Numbered from the stretch's first letter, positions 27,824 to 36,177 are shown. The stretch: DNA of 64,000 nucleotides from a bacterium (GCA_030427705.1 JAUIBR010000001.1:248001-312000); one strand, 5' to 3'. A program made the numbers and translations. Notes: generated from the letters alone by a model not told the origin.

Positions 27824-28452
27824 TACTTGGTCGCGCTCGCCGCGCGATTGGGCTCCCAGAGAACTTCGTCTGTACCGGCTGCGACAGCAGCCCAACGGCT
27901 CCAGACAAAGAACGCGTCGCTTAGACGATTGAGGTAAGCGACCGCGTGTTCTTCAAGCTCTTCGGTTTGCATCAGCGCCACGACCAACCGCTCGGCACGG
28001 CGGCAGATTGTGCGGCATTGGTGAAGCTCGACATTCAGGCGAGTCCCACCAGGGAGGACGAAAGAGCGTAGCTCGGGCAGGTCCTCGTTGTACGAGTCGA
28101 TGCTGTCTTCCAAGGCTTTGATTTCAATCTCGGTCACACGAGGCATGTATTCCATGACATCTTCTGGCTTGGTTGCCAGAATCGAGCCCAGATTGAATAG
28201 CTCGTGCTGAACGCGAAACAGAGTCTCGGAAAGGTCGTTGAATTCCTCGCCCGGATGTTGTTCTGCGATGGTCTGGCGAGCAGCACCGACGAATGAATTC
28301 AGTTCGTCCACGGTCCCGTACGAGTCGATGCGAATCTGCGACTTCGGCACCTTCTGACCGCCCACAAGGCGAGTCATGCCTTTGTCACCTTTGCAGGTGT
28401 AGACGCGGTTGATCGCGAGTTCGGGGTCTTTGAATTTCTGTTCGTCAGTCAT
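27823..28452 (-). CDS. Cob(I)alamin adenosyltransferase, PduO/MMAB type
   Basis: 209 aa from ATG 28452; the frame is open to 28497, and neither start has a clear ribosome site. The family signature RVYTCKGDKGMTRLVGG opens the protein, followed by SYGTVDELNSFVGAAR, LFNLGSILAT, LPGGTRLNVELHQCRTICRRAER and LNRLSDAFFVWSRWAA. It transfers the adenosyl group from ATP to cob(I)alamin to give coenzyme B12. It sits downstream of the B12 receptor genes and overlaps the lycopene cyclase gene by one base. This supports B12 salvage as the job of the operon. Confidence 0.95.
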   Translation of the reverse strand: MTDEQKFKDPELAINRVYTCKGDKGMTRLVGGQKVPKSQIRIDSYGTVDELNSFVGAARQTIAEQHPGEEFNDLSETLFRVQHELFNLGSILATKPEDVMEYMPRVTEIEIKALEDSIDSYNEDLPELRSFVLPGGTRLNVELHQCRTICRRAERLVVALMQTEELEEHAVAYLNRLSDAFFVWSRWAAVAAGTDEVLWEPNRAASATK

Positions 28453-28511
28453 GGTGGTCAGCTCGGTTTCAGCATGCATTGGATGCTTGGTTATCACGAA
28501 AGTCGCACGGG

Positions 28512-28613
28512 TTACAGCGACCTGCGGTCGCGTTTCAGGCTTTGGCTTCGCCTCGCCGTTTCAGCTCCCTGCGGTCGCGTTTCAGGCTTTGGCTTCGCCT
28601 CGCCGTTTGGGTT
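28512..28613 (+). repeat. Hairpin repeat, copy A (forward)
   Basis: It begins with the perfect hairpin GCGACC-TGC-GGTCGC, then two rounds of CGTTTCAGGCTTTGGCTTCGCC and CTCGCCGTTTCAGCTCCC. GGC-TTC-GCC is a second mini-hairpin. The same ~53-bp unit lies at 31938-32083 (same orientation) and 33009-33110 (inverted). Located between two minus-strand genes of the B12 operon. Confidence 0.88.
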
Positions 28614-28616
28614 GGG

Positions 28617-29735
28617 TTAGTTCCAAGACAGCATTAATCGACCGAGTGAGTTGGAGACGGACATTAATGGGTAGAATTCTGAACCGTCATCGGACAGCAC
28701 GCCGCCGATTGGGCCTTCGATTAGTTCGGATTCGCCCAGGTCAATGGGGCCGGCGAGTATCTTGTCGCAGCGGGTGTCGACCAGGAATAGCGCGTCTTCG
28801 TTGAATGCGGTGGCGAACACGATCTGGTTGTGGACGCCAATGACTTGAGTTAGTGCGTTGGTGGTTTCGGACGGAAAGGAGAACGGGGTTTCGGCGTCGA
28901 AAATCCAAGTTTCGCTGGTCATGTCGAAGGCGAAGAATGCCGATGAAGTTCCCGCTCCCATGTACACACGATTGTCGGCGGTGACAGGACGACCCGGAGC
29001 CCCAATATTGTCAACTATTGGCAGTGTATAGTTCTGAACATCTGGAACTGCTGGATCATCGGTGGGTGTCCAGATCTCTAAAACCCCGTCGGTTGCTGGA
29101 TACGCTACACTTTCATCGAATCGAACCTCGCCTGTGTTAACGACGATTAGCTTATCTTCGTGCGTTGCTAGATATTGAGGGTTCTGACCAGTCGTTGGAA
29201 TGGTCGCAACGACATCAAAATCTTTGTCAATAATTGACACAGTTCCCTGACCGTAGGGTTGGTCTGGACCAATGTAGTCGACGTTCGACACATAGATGTA
29301 GTCACCAAGAATCGCCGCGCCCGAGGGGTTTTTGAACGCCTCGGATTGGACTTCGGCGAGCACGTCGCCGGTGGCTGTGTCAGCGATGGTGACGGTGTTG
29401 GCGAGGTAGTTCGGAATCACTGTCCAGCGGGCGTCGACTGCAACTTCATATGGGTTGTGGTCGTTGCCTAGATCTACGAACTCAGCGGTTGCGGCGGACT
29501 GCAGGTCAATCGTGCTGACGGTGTTGTTCAGGCTCTCGACCACATAGGCCTTGCCGTCGAAGGCAAACAGCGCGTTGGGCGCGGCCTGCGTCTTGGCGAA
29601 GTTGGTGTGCACAGTGATTTCTGGTGCATTGGGACCACCCTCACATATGGCTGGGCCCGCAGGAATCACGTTGGATTCCGATTCGGAATCGCCACAACCT
29701 GCGGCAATCAACAAGACCAGAAAGAGCCGCTTCAT
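28617..29735 (-). CDS. Beta-propeller lipoprotein, BtuG-like candidate B12-capture protein
   Basis: 372 aa. Lipobox LIAAGC, then GDSESES. The remainder shows six or seven blades with YncE-like repeats: NALFAFDGKAYVVESLNNTVSTIDL, NPYEVAVDARWTVIPNYLANTVTIADTATG, SGAAILGDYIYVSNVDY, NPQYLATHEDKLIVVNTG and others. The gene overlaps the TonB receptor stop (ATGA) and both follow a cobalamin riboswitch. In Bacteroidetes, BtuG is a surface propeller lipoprotein that binds B12 with extreme affinity and rests on BtuB. Gene order, fold and anchor all match that pair. Whether it is a homologue or an analogue cannot be settled here. Confidence 0.72.
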   Translation of the reverse strand: MKRLFLVLLIAAGCGDSESESNVIPAGPAICEGGPNAPEITVHTNFAKTQAAPNALFAFDGKAYVVESLNNTVSTIDLQSAATAEFVDLGNDHNPYEVAVDARWTVIPNYLANTVTIADTATGDVLAEVQSEAFKNPSGAAILGDYIYVSNVDYIGPDQPYGQGTVSIIDKDFDVVATIPTTGQNPQYLATHEDKLIVVNTGEVRFDESVAYPATDGVLEIWTPTDDPAVPDVQNYTLPIVDNIGAPGRPVTADNRVYMGAGTSSAFFAFDMTSETWIFDAETPFSFPSETTNALTQVIGVHNQIVFATAFNEDALFLVDTRCDKILAGPIDLGESELIEGPIGGVLSDDGSEFYPLMSVSNSLGRLMLSWN

Positions 29736-31669
29736 TGGCCAGCCATGAGCGTGAGCGAACCATAGAAACTTCGACCGGGCAGCGGTCGCTGCAGTCCATC
29801 AACCACCGACCGCTCATCACCCAAATTGTAGGCGTTGAAGCTGAGCTTCGCCCAATCGACAGGCTTGTAGGCCAGGCCGGCATCGACCATTGCGTATGCA
29901 GGGTTTGTGAGGTTTCCAAAACGGTCCAGATTGGTCTGCGTTTGGCCGGTTGTCTGAACATTAATGCTCAACAGGCGGACGGCCTTAAACCCACTTAGAA
30001 TCTGCCATTCTGCTCGGGCAAAGCCGCGATGCTCGGGTTGATTCGGCGTTTGAACATTCGGCAGTTCTTCCGCTCGACTGTGGGTGAAGGTGTATCCCGC
30101 GGTGAACACTAGGGGCTTCAGCGGCCGAGCGTTGGCGAGCGCCTCAACACCGCGGTTGGTGACGCCGCGCAGGTTGGTCGCCTCGATCACAAACGATGAG
30201 ACTGGGACAAATTCAATCGAGCTGCTGACGTGACCCTCGAAGTATGCCGTTTCAAGGTTGTAGTCCTCGGACCCAACGATGACGCCGGCATCCCAGACAA
30301 CAGCGCGTTCAGAATCCAGGTCAGGGTTGCCGCGCAGCGACTCGATATTGAGGTAGAGCTCGTCGAAGTCTGGGGCCCGGAACGTTCGCGCGACGTTGGC
30401 TTTGAAACTCAACCACTCGATGGGCGCAACAATCGCTCCCGCTGCAGGCAACACCCCAACGTCCTCAAACTCGCCCTGAACCGACTCGATGCGAACTCCG
30501 GCGTTCAACCGAACGCGTTCGTCTAAGAGCATCAGCTCTTCGGATAACGCACCACCTAGAGTCGTGCGGTCGGTCACTATCTGGTTGGCGTTGGGTCCTC
30601 GTTCATCGACCAAAAGGTCTTCGTAACGAACGTCGAGGTCGAGCTGTAGAATCGAATCTATTGCAGGCACAAAACCCAAAGCACCCGCACCGCCACTGAC
30701 GCTAAGGAAGTTGGTGCGGCTAGCAAACTCACCGGAACCCAACACGGTATTCGGATTGGCGTAGTCAACAAACTTCGCTTGCGCACCGCCGTGCTGATTG
30801 AGGTCCAGAATGAACGATTCGGTGTCGATGACGTCGCGTTGGTCCAAACGCAGCGTGCCGAACACGCGTTCTTCGTCCAATCGTGCTTCGTCAAACGTGT
30901 TCTGAAACTCTGCTGGCCCAGCGATTCCGCGACCCGAGCGCTGGTAGTTAACCGTCGCTTTCACCCGGCTAGCCCGGTTAAACCGGTGCTCGACCGTTCC
31001 CAAAGCAGCCACAGACTGGGAGTCATTATTAATGCGAGTTTGGGACGTGCCCTGATCGTCGACGAAGTCGAAGTCTCCCTCGGACTGCCAATACTCCGCA
31101 TTCAGGCTGGCCGCGGTGCGTTTTGTCGCAAGGTCCGCGGCTCCTGAAACACCCAAGGTTTGCCAGCTTCCGCCTAAAGTGGTGGCTTGTGTCGACCACC
31201 CGGGTTCTTTGCGAGTCTTGGTCTGCAGATTCAACGCGCCACTGAGCGCGCCGGAGCCTCGAAACACGCCCGGACCACCGCGATGGACTTCGATGGACGT
31301 GATGCCTGCGGTAGCGAACGTACCCAGGTCAAACCCCGGTCCAAACGGTGTGGTCAAACGCTGGCCATCAAGGCTCACCGACACTTGCCGAGCGTTCGAG
31401 CCACGCACCGTCGCGAACGCCGGCTGCCCAAAACTCGACTGCCGCCGAACATAGATTCCCGGCACAAACTGTAGGCTTCTGGCGAGGTCGGTGCCGTCGG
31501 CGAGGCTGTCCGAGGTGTCGACGGTGGATGACCAACCGGACGGCATCTTGGTGTCTTCTGCTGGCGCGACCGTATGCACAGAGCTGTCGTCTTGTGCGAA
31601 TACTGTGACACTCCACAGGCAGCAAACCCCCGCCAATACTGGCGATAGACGACGCAAACTCACTCTCAT
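29732..31669 (-). CDS. btuB: TonB-dependent receptor, BtuB-like
   Basis: 645 aa from ATG 31669; five more codons are open to a GTG. Signal peptide ends near VFAQ. The plug domain (about 40-150) has LARSLQFVPGIYVRR, RGSNARQVSVSLDGQRL and IEVHRGGPGVFRGSGALSGALNLQT. The rest is a 22-strand barrel pattern ending in LPGRSFYGSLTLMAGQ. A cobalamin riboswitch about 110 bases upstream points to B12 as the cargo, as does the adenosyltransferase downstream. ExbB, ExbD, TonB and BtuCDF are not in the window. Confidence 0.92.
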   Translation of the reverse strand: MRVSLRRLSPVLAGVCCLWSVTVFAQDDSSVHTVAPAEDTKMPSGWSSTVDTSDSLADGTDLARSLQFVPGIYVRRQSSFGQPAFATVRGSNARQVSVSLDGQRLTTPFGPGFDLGTFATAGITSIEVHRGGPGVFRGSGALSGALNLQTKTRKEPGWSTQATTLGGSWQTLGVSGAADLATKRTAASLNAEYWQSEGDFDFVDDQGTSQTRINNDSQSVAALGTVEHRFNRASRVKATVNYQRSGRGIAGPAEFQNTFDEARLDEERVFGTLRLDQRDVIDTESFILDLNQHGGAQAKFVDYANPNTVLGSGEFASRTNFLSVSGGAGALGFVPAIDSILQLDLDVRYEDLLVDERGPNANQIVTDRTTLGGALSEELMLLDERVRLNAGVRIESVQGEFEDVGVLPAAGAIVAPIEWLSFKANVARTFRAPDFDELYLNIESLRGNPDLDSERAVVWDAGVIVGSEDYNLETAYFEGHVSSSIEFVPVSSFVIEATNLRGVTNRGVEALANARPLKPLVFTAGYTFTHSRAEELPNVQTPNQPEHRGFARAEWQILSGFKAVRLLSINVQTTGQTQTNLDRFGNLTNPAYAMVDAGLAYKPVDWAKLSFNAYNLGDERSVVDGLQRPLPGRSFYGSLTLMAGQ

Positions 31670-31681
31670 TCCGCGTAAGAG

Positions 31682-31776
31682 CACTTAGTAAGCCGTGCAA
31701 GGCGACTAAGACGGTTAACAGGCAAGTAAGGTGAGCAAGGCCTTCTCCGCCTTATCTAACTTACTGCCTTACTAAG
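31682..31776 (-). repeat. TTAGTAAGGC-family repeat in the btuB leader
   Basis: On the minus strand: CTTAGTAAGGCAGTAAG, then AAGGCGGAGAAGGCC, and near the start codon the inverted form CTTACTAAG. Same word family as the repeats around the GxxExxY gene. It lies between the riboswitch and the btuB start, so it may take part in the expression platform. Confidence 0.75.
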
Positions 31777-31925
31777 AGGTGTCCTGACTTACAGCTCTAT
31801 CGCTCGAATGCCGCCTTCCCATGAATTTCACAGTGGCTAAATGGCTTGGAGCATCGCTGATCACAGTGGCGCGACCGTCCCGGATTTACACCGGGTTCCC
31901 TACGAAGATTGGTAACACTTCCGAC
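31776..31925 (-). promoter_or_regulatory. Cobalamin (adenosylcobalamin) riboswitch
   Basis: Read on the minus strand, the class I elements appear in order: GGTGTAAATCCGGGACGGTCGC with the CCCGG arms, GCGCCACTGTGA, a second GCCACTGTGA, GGGAAGGCGGC, and the B12 box AGTCAGGACACC at the 3' end. Order and spacing match the known core. It precedes the BtuB-like gene by about 107 bases. The usual effect is to shut off expression when adenosylcobalamin binds. The switching platform would lie in the repeat next to it. Confidence 0.93.
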
Positions 31926-31937
31926 ACGGGTAGTAAA

Positions 31938-32083
31938 CAGCTCCCTACGGTCGCGTTTCAGCTCCCTGCGGTCGCGTTTCAGGCTTCGGCTTCGCCTCGC
32001 CGTTTCAGCTCCCTGCGGTCGCGTTTCAGGCTTCGGCTTCGCCTCGCCGTTTCAGCTCCCTGCGGTCGCGTTTCCTAAGACCT
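31938..32083 (+). repeat. Hairpin repeat, copy B (forward), left of the YeeE/YedE pair
   Basis: Two and a half units of CAGCTCCCTGCGGTCGCG, TTTCAGGCTTCGGCTTCGCC, TCGCCGTTT. Together with the riboswitch and its adjoining repeat it fills the 467-bp gap 31670-32136 between btuB and the sulfur transporter pair. About 50 bp remain for a promoter before the transporter start. Confidence 0.9.
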
Positions 32084-32136
32084 TTGACTTTGATTTGGTC
32101 GTCCCTATAATTCCCATCGACTTGATAGGGATTGTG

Positions 32137-32550
32137 ATGGAATACCTACAATCAGCCTTCGGGGGACTACTTATCGGATTGGCCGCGGCCGCACTATTAC
32201 TGCTCAACGGCAGGATTGCGGGCATCAGCGGAATCATCGGACAGATGTTCGGAAATCCACGTCAGCATGCCTGGCGAGTCGCGTTTTTGACGGGATTGGT
32301 TCTGGCTGGAGCGCTGTGGATGATCATGGATCCGGCCGCAATCTCACAATCGACTGGAGCGGGTCCGGTACAACTCGGCATCGCTGGATTGTTGGTAGGA
32401 ATCGGAACCGCGATGGCCAATGGCTGCACCAGCGGCCACGGGGTCTGCGGGCTGGCTCGTCTATCCCGTCGTTCCCTGGTGGCGACGGTGACGTTCATTG
32501 GAACGGCTGCCATCACTGTTTTCGTCGTTTCAAACGTGGTGGGGGCATAA
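32137..32550 (+). CDS. YeeE/YedE family transporter, N-half
   Basis: 137 aa. AGGG six bases before ATG 32137 sets the start; the open frame upstream is repeat sequence. About four membrane segments, with GIGTAMANGCTSGHGVCGLARLSRRS containing the family's conserved Cys. YeeE/YedE proteins move thiosulfate or other sulfur compounds into the cytoplasm. It is followed after one base by the second half, as in the two-gene form (PmpA/PmpB-like) of this family. Confidence 0.9.
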   Translation: MEYLQSAFGGLLIGLAAAALLLLNGRIAGISGIIGQMFGNPRQHAWRVAFLTGLVLAGALWMIMDPAAISQSTGAGPVQLGIAGLLVGIGTAMANGCTSGHGVCGLARLSRRSLVATVTFIGTAAITVFVVSNVVGA

Positions 32551-32551
32551 G

Positions 32552-32986
32552 ATGTTAAGAATCGCTCCTTACACCGGTCAGATTTTCGTCGCACTTTTCG
32601 CAGGCTTTGTGTTTGGCGTTGGCCTCATCGTCTCCGGCATGACTGACCCCAACAAAGTCATAGGGTTTTTGGACTTCGCTGGAAACTGGAACCCGCAGCT
32701 TGTGTTTGTACTTGGCGGAGCGATGTTTCCGAACCTGTTGCTATTCGGGTGGATTCTGAAGCGCAAGACGCCGCTGCTGGATGACAAGTTCCACCTCCCA
32801 GAGAGCAACACGGTCATCACGCGTCAATTGGTTCTCGGTTCCGTCCTCTTCGGAATCGGCTGGGGACTAGCTGGCTACTGCCCAGGCCCCGCGGTTGTCG
32901 CCATTGCCAATGGCACCGAATCCATCCTGTACTTCGTCGTGCCGATGATCATCGGCGCAACGCTCTACAAACACCTCACCACCTGA
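32552..32986 (+). CDS. YeeE/YedE family transporter, C-half (DUF6691 type)
   Basis: 144 aa from ATG 32552, one base after the N-half stop. Four membrane segments with the motifs FGVGLIVSGMTDPNKVIGFLDFAGNWNPQL and GIGWGLAGYCPGPAVVAIANG, which hold the second conserved Cys (GYCPGP). Together with the upstream half it makes one transporter. No sulfur enzyme gene is adjacent. The pair stands between inverted copies of the hairpin repeat. Confidence 0.9.
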   Translation: MLRIAPYTGQIFVALFAGFVFGVGLIVSGMTDPNKVIGFLDFAGNWNPQLVFVLGGAMFPNLLLFGWILKRKTPLLDDKFHLPESNTVITRQLVLGSVLFGIGWGLAGYCPGPAVVAIANGTESILYFVVPMIIGATLYKHLTT

Positions 32987-33008
32987 ACGCGAAGCCCGAA
33001 GGGCAAGC

Positions 33009-33110
33009 TGAAACGCGACCGCAGGGAGCTGAAACGGCGAGGCGAAGCCGAAGCCTGAAACGCGACCGCAGGGAGCTGAAACGGCGAGGCGAAGCCGACG
33101 CCTGAAACGC
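33009..33110 (-). repeat. Hairpin repeat, copy C (inverted), right of the YeeE/YedE pair
   Basis: The reverse complement reads as two units of the repeat at 31938-32083, nearly identical over about 100 bases. It ends three bases before the stop codon of the alpha/beta hydrolase gene. Confidence 0.92.
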
Positions 33111-33112
33111 GC

Positions 33113-33982
33113 CTAGGCGAGATTGCGAATCAGTTCGGAGATTGTGGGCCAATGGTCTCGAGGGAGATTGTGGCCCATTCCTTCAAGCTCGTGATAGGGC
33201 GCGCCCAAGGCTTTTGCGGTGGCTTTGCCGGCAGCGGGCAGGATCAGAGGATCCTGGGCGCCATGAAGGACTTGCGAAGGAACTTTCACTTTCTTCAGCG
33301 CTTTCTTTCGGCTTCCTGAAGCAAAGACGGCGGCCAGTTGTCTGGCGGGGCCGGCAGGGTTGTAGCCTCGTGAATAGGCGAGCTTGGAGATTCGGATGAG
33401 CTCGGTCTGGTCGACGGGGAGGTCTCCAGCCATCGTGCTGAAGAATTCGACGACGTTCTCAACCACATGCTCTTCGGCCGAAGTTTTCGGCTTACTAAAC
33501 AAGGCGGCGGCGGCTTTGGGGTGCGACACCATATGCCGGCGGCAACCCGTCGTGGACATGATGGACGTTAGCGAGAGCATTCGTTCTGGGTGCTCGATGG
33601 CGATGGTCTGCGAAATCATCCCGCCCATCGAAACGCCAGCAAAATGGGCTTGGTCGATTTCCAGTGCGTCCATCAGCCCGACGGTGTCCTTGGCCATATC
33701 ACTGAGCGTATAGGGCGCGGTCACAGTGCGCCCTGCAAGCCGCCGTTTCAGGGCATCTCGGACATTGGGGACGCCAGCGTCAGTCATCCAAGTTGATTCG
33801 CCGACATCACGATTATCAAAGCGAATGACACGGAACCCGCGCTCGACCAGCTCTTCGCAGAAGCCATCAGGCCAGGCGACAAGTTGCGCTCCCAACCCCA
33901 TCACCAGCATCAAAGGGATGCCTTCACCCATTTCCTCGTAGGCAATCTCTATCCCATTCACGTTCACTTTTCGGATATCCAT
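33113..33982 (-). CDS. Alpha/beta hydrolase
   Basis: 289 aa, typical length. Oxyanion region LVMGLGAQL, nucleophile elbow GVSMGGM (Ser near residue 117), Asp in HGAQDPLILP and His in LEGMGHNLPRDHW complete a catalytic triad. RVIRFDNRDVGEST is typical of the esterase/haloperoxidase-like group. No signal peptide, so cytoplasmic. Substrate unknown; the nearby meta-cleavage genes lie beyond an insertion sequence, so a shared pathway is possible but not shown. Confidence 0.9.
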   Translation of the reverse strand: MDIRKVNVNGIEIAYEEMGEGIPLMLVMGLGAQLVAWPDGFCEELVERGFRVIRFDNRDVGESTWMTDAGVPNVRDALKRRLAGRTVTAPYTLSDMAKDTVGLMDALEIDQAHFAGVSMGGMISQTIAIEHPERMLSLTSIMSTTGCRRHMVSHPKAAAALFSKPKTSAEEHVVENVVEFFSTMAGDLPVDQTELIRISKLAYSRGYNPAGPARQLAAVFASGSRKKALKKVKVPSQVLHGAQDPLILPAAGKATAKALGAPYHELEGMGHNLPRDHWPTISELIRNLA

Positions 33983-34046
33983 ACAACTTCTCCACCAAAC
34001 TGGGGCGATCTACAAAACCACACCAAGAACTAGGTAATCACCGGGT

Positions 34047-34084
34047 ACATAGGTAACACTTTTCTGTAGGTACATGGGTAACAC
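34047..34084 (+). repeat. Left terminal inverted repeat of the IS481 element
   Basis: Two direct copies of ACATRGGTAACAC (34047 and 34072) separated by 12 bases. A degenerate third copy (GACATGGTTGACAC) follows at about 34096. Confidence 0.88.
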
Positions 34085-34135
34085 TTTTTTCGACGACATG
34101 GTTGACACTCAACTCCGTGATTTTTCGCGGGAGAG

Positions 34136-35332
34136 ATGGCTATGGGTTGGTCTGAAAGGACGAAAGTGGAAACTCGAGAGCAGTTTGTGTTGGATGCGTT
34201 ACGAGGTGATGTGCCGATGAAGACATTGTGTCAGGCATATGGTGTGTCCAGAAAGACCGGATACAAGTGGCTGAAGCGCTACAAAGCGGAGGGGGCGCCA
34301 GGTCTTCTGGACCGTTCACGTGCACCACACTCATGCCCACATAAGACGCCGCAGGAGCTCGTGGACCGCATCGTGGCGCTTCGCAAAAAGAGGGGCTGGT
34401 GCGCAGAAACACTTCGCCACAAACTGATCGAGCTTCATCCTGAAACGGACTGGCCAAGCCCGTCGACGATTCACGGCATCATCAAGCAGCACGGCTTGGT
34501 GACGGTCTCGAATCGTACACGTAAGGACACAGGGCCAACCAAACCACCAAATCCCGATACTGATGTGCCCAATGACATCTGGTGCGTCGATTTCAAGGGT
34601 GAGTTCCGCATGCAAAATGGCGCTTACTGCTATCCGCTAACCGTCCTTGACTGGGCCACACGACATGCACTTTTGTGCGACGGAAAGCTATCGACTGAGC
34701 AGTTTGGGGTGCAGGACAGCTTTCAAACGCTTTTTGAGACCTATGGCGTCCCAGGAGCGATCCTCAGTGACAATGGACTACCCTTCGCACATCCGAACTC
34801 TACCTGTCGCCTCTCGAAGCTCAATGTTTGGTGGATAAAACATGGCATCGAGCTGATGCGCACTGTGCCTGGCCATCCGCAACACAACCCGCGGATAGAA
34901 CGGTTTCATCGGACACTGAAGGCCGCAACAACACGACCTCCCGGGAGATCGTTAGCTGAGCAGCAACACATCTTTGACGTGTTTCTGCACTCATACAATT
35001 TCGACCGGCCACATCTGGCTTTGAACGGTGAATGCCCGGGTCATCGCTACACAAGTTCAAATCGTCCATTCCAGCTTCGACCGACCAGCTATCCCGGACA
35101 CTTCGAGGTCCGAAAGGTATCGACATCTGGAAAGATAAAGCTCAACAACATCCCTGTTTTTGTGACAGCAACATTGGAAGGAGAACATGTGGGACTGGAA
35201 GAATTCGACGACGAACGATGGAACGTCTTCTTTCAGGATCACCTCATCGGAATCATAGACGAACGAACTGGACAGATAACACCACTGGGACCAACCCCTG
35301 TCCGGTACAATGTGTTACCTATGTACCTGTAG
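34136..35332 (+). CDS. IS481-family transposase
   Basis: 398 aa. N-terminal helix-turn-helix (FVLDALRGDVPMKTLCQAYGVSRKTGYKWLKRYK), then a linker and an RNase H-like DDE core: DIWCVDFKGEFR (first Asp), GAILSDNGLPFA (second Asp), and a Glu in HPQHNPRIERFHRTLK. The C-terminus (LNNIPVFVTATLEGEHVGLEEFDDERW) is typical of the family. A second ATG at 34142 has better spacing to GGGAG. The last residues are encoded by the right inverted repeat. All catalytic residues are present, so it may be active. Confidence 0.95.
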   Translation: MAMGWSERTKVETREQFVLDALRGDVPMKTLCQAYGVSRKTGYKWLKRYKAEGAPGLLDRSRAPHSCPHKTPQELVDRIVALRKKRGWCAETLRHKLIELHPETDWPSPSTIHGIIKQHGLVTVSNRTRKDTGPTKPPNPDTDVPNDIWCVDFKGEFRMQNGAYCYPLTVLDWATRHALLCDGKLSTEQFGVQDSFQTLFETYGVPGAILSDNGLPFAHPNSTCRLSKLNVWWIKHGIELMRTVPGHPQHNPRIERFHRTLKAATTRPPGRSLAEQQHIFDVFLHSYNFDRPHLALNGECPGHRYTSSNRPFQLRPTSYPGHFEVRKVSTSGKIKLNNIPVFVTATLEGEHVGLEEFDDERWNVFFQDHLIGIIDERTGQITPLGPTPVRYNVLPMYL

Positions 35333-35349
35333 AGATTTGTTACCCATGT
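35312..35349 (-). repeat. Right terminal inverted repeat of the IS481 element
   Basis: The reverse complement carries ACATGGGTAACAA and ACATAGGTAACAC in the same spacing as the left end. It overlaps the last seven codons of the transposase. Confidence 0.88.
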
Positions 35350-35397
35350 TCTCGTTGTCACCCCAAAGACCAAGAACCAAAGACCAAGAACCAAGAA

Positions 35398-36177
35398 CTA
35401 CTCAACAAACAGGTCCACCGTTCCCAGATCCTGCACCGTCAAATGCACGTGATCGCCTGTATCCACGTGGATGGCTTTGGTCGCGCCACCAGCCAACACA
35501 ATCTGACCGGCAACGAGCTTCTCGCCGCGCTCTGCAAGCATGTTTGCCAATTCGGCGAGTGACCGTGCAGGGTGTTCGAGGATAGCGGCAGAACTTCCGG
35601 TCTCAGCGACCTTGCCGTTGAGCTCCATCACCATTCCCAGATTGCCCAAGTCCAGATCCTCGGGGCGCTTGCGCGTTTCGCCCAAGAAGAACCGCGTCGA
35701 CGAAGCGTTGTCTGCGACAACATCGATCAACGTGAATTTGAAGTCCTTGTATCGGCTGTCGATGACCTCCAGCGCGCCACACACCCACTCCACAGCATCC
35801 AGTGCTTCGGCGCTGGTGACGGGTCCCACCAGGTCCTTGCCCAGAATGAACGCAACTTCAGGTTCAACTCGCGGGTGGCAATGTTCGCTGCGGACAATTG
35901 CGTCTCCGTTGGAGCGCATCATCTCGTCGGTAAGATGCCCGTAGATGGGGTTGTGGACACCCATTTGCTCCATCTTTGCCCGGCTCGTCAGGCCCATCTT
36001 CATCGCGACCAGCTTCTCGCCGCGGTTGAATCGACGCGCCATGGACGCACGTTGCACGTCATAGGCCCGCTCCAAATCGAGCTCAGGATAGCTCGCGGTG
36101 AGCATCTCGATGGGCTCAGCGTTCATCGCGGCTGTGTCCACGATTTCGGCGAGTTTGACGATGGTGTCCTTATCCAT
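35398..36177 (-). CDS. 2-oxopent-4-enoate hydratase / 4-oxalocrotonate decarboxylase family protein
   Basis: 259 aa. Family core: [46 protein letters not shown] (metal-binding Glu residues), and [18 protein letters not shown] at the end. The phrase [17 protein letters not shown] is closer to 4-oxalocrotonate decarboxylase (DmpH/XylI). The pairing with the aldolase would suit the hydratase step (DmpE/MhpD), which yields 4-hydroxy-2-oxovalerate. Either is possible. It overlaps the aldolase gene by eight bases. Confidence 0.85.
   Translation of the reverse strand: MDKDTIVKLAEIVDTAAMNAEPIEMLTASYPELDLERAYDVQRASMARRFNRGEKLVAMKMGLTSRAKMEQMGVHNPIYGHLTDEMMRSNGDAIVRSEHCHPRVEPEVAFILGKDLVGPVTSAEALDAVEWVCGALEVIDSRYKDFKFTLIDVVADNASSTRFFLGETRKRPEDLDLGNLGMVMELNGKVAETGSSAAILEHPARSLAELANMLAERGEKLVAGQIVLAGGATKAIHVDTGDHVHLTVQDLGTVDLFVE

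Larger units (their letters stand above)
34047..35349 (+). mobile_element. IS481-family insertion sequence, apparently intact
   Basis: One full-length transposase gene lies between matching 38-bp inverted ends (34047-34084 and 35312-35349). The true tips may lie a few bases further out, as weaker inverted similarity continues. The 10-mer CCAAGAACTA occurs at 34023-34032 and 35391-35400, but the right copy sits in a local 7-bp tandem repeat, so it is not secure as a target duplication. Confidence 0.88.

Noticed and set aside
34023-35400. 10-bp direct repeat CCAAGAACTA as target duplication of the IS
   Set aside because: Not adjacent to the inverted ends, and the right copy belongs to a local 7-bp tandem repeat, so it may be chance.
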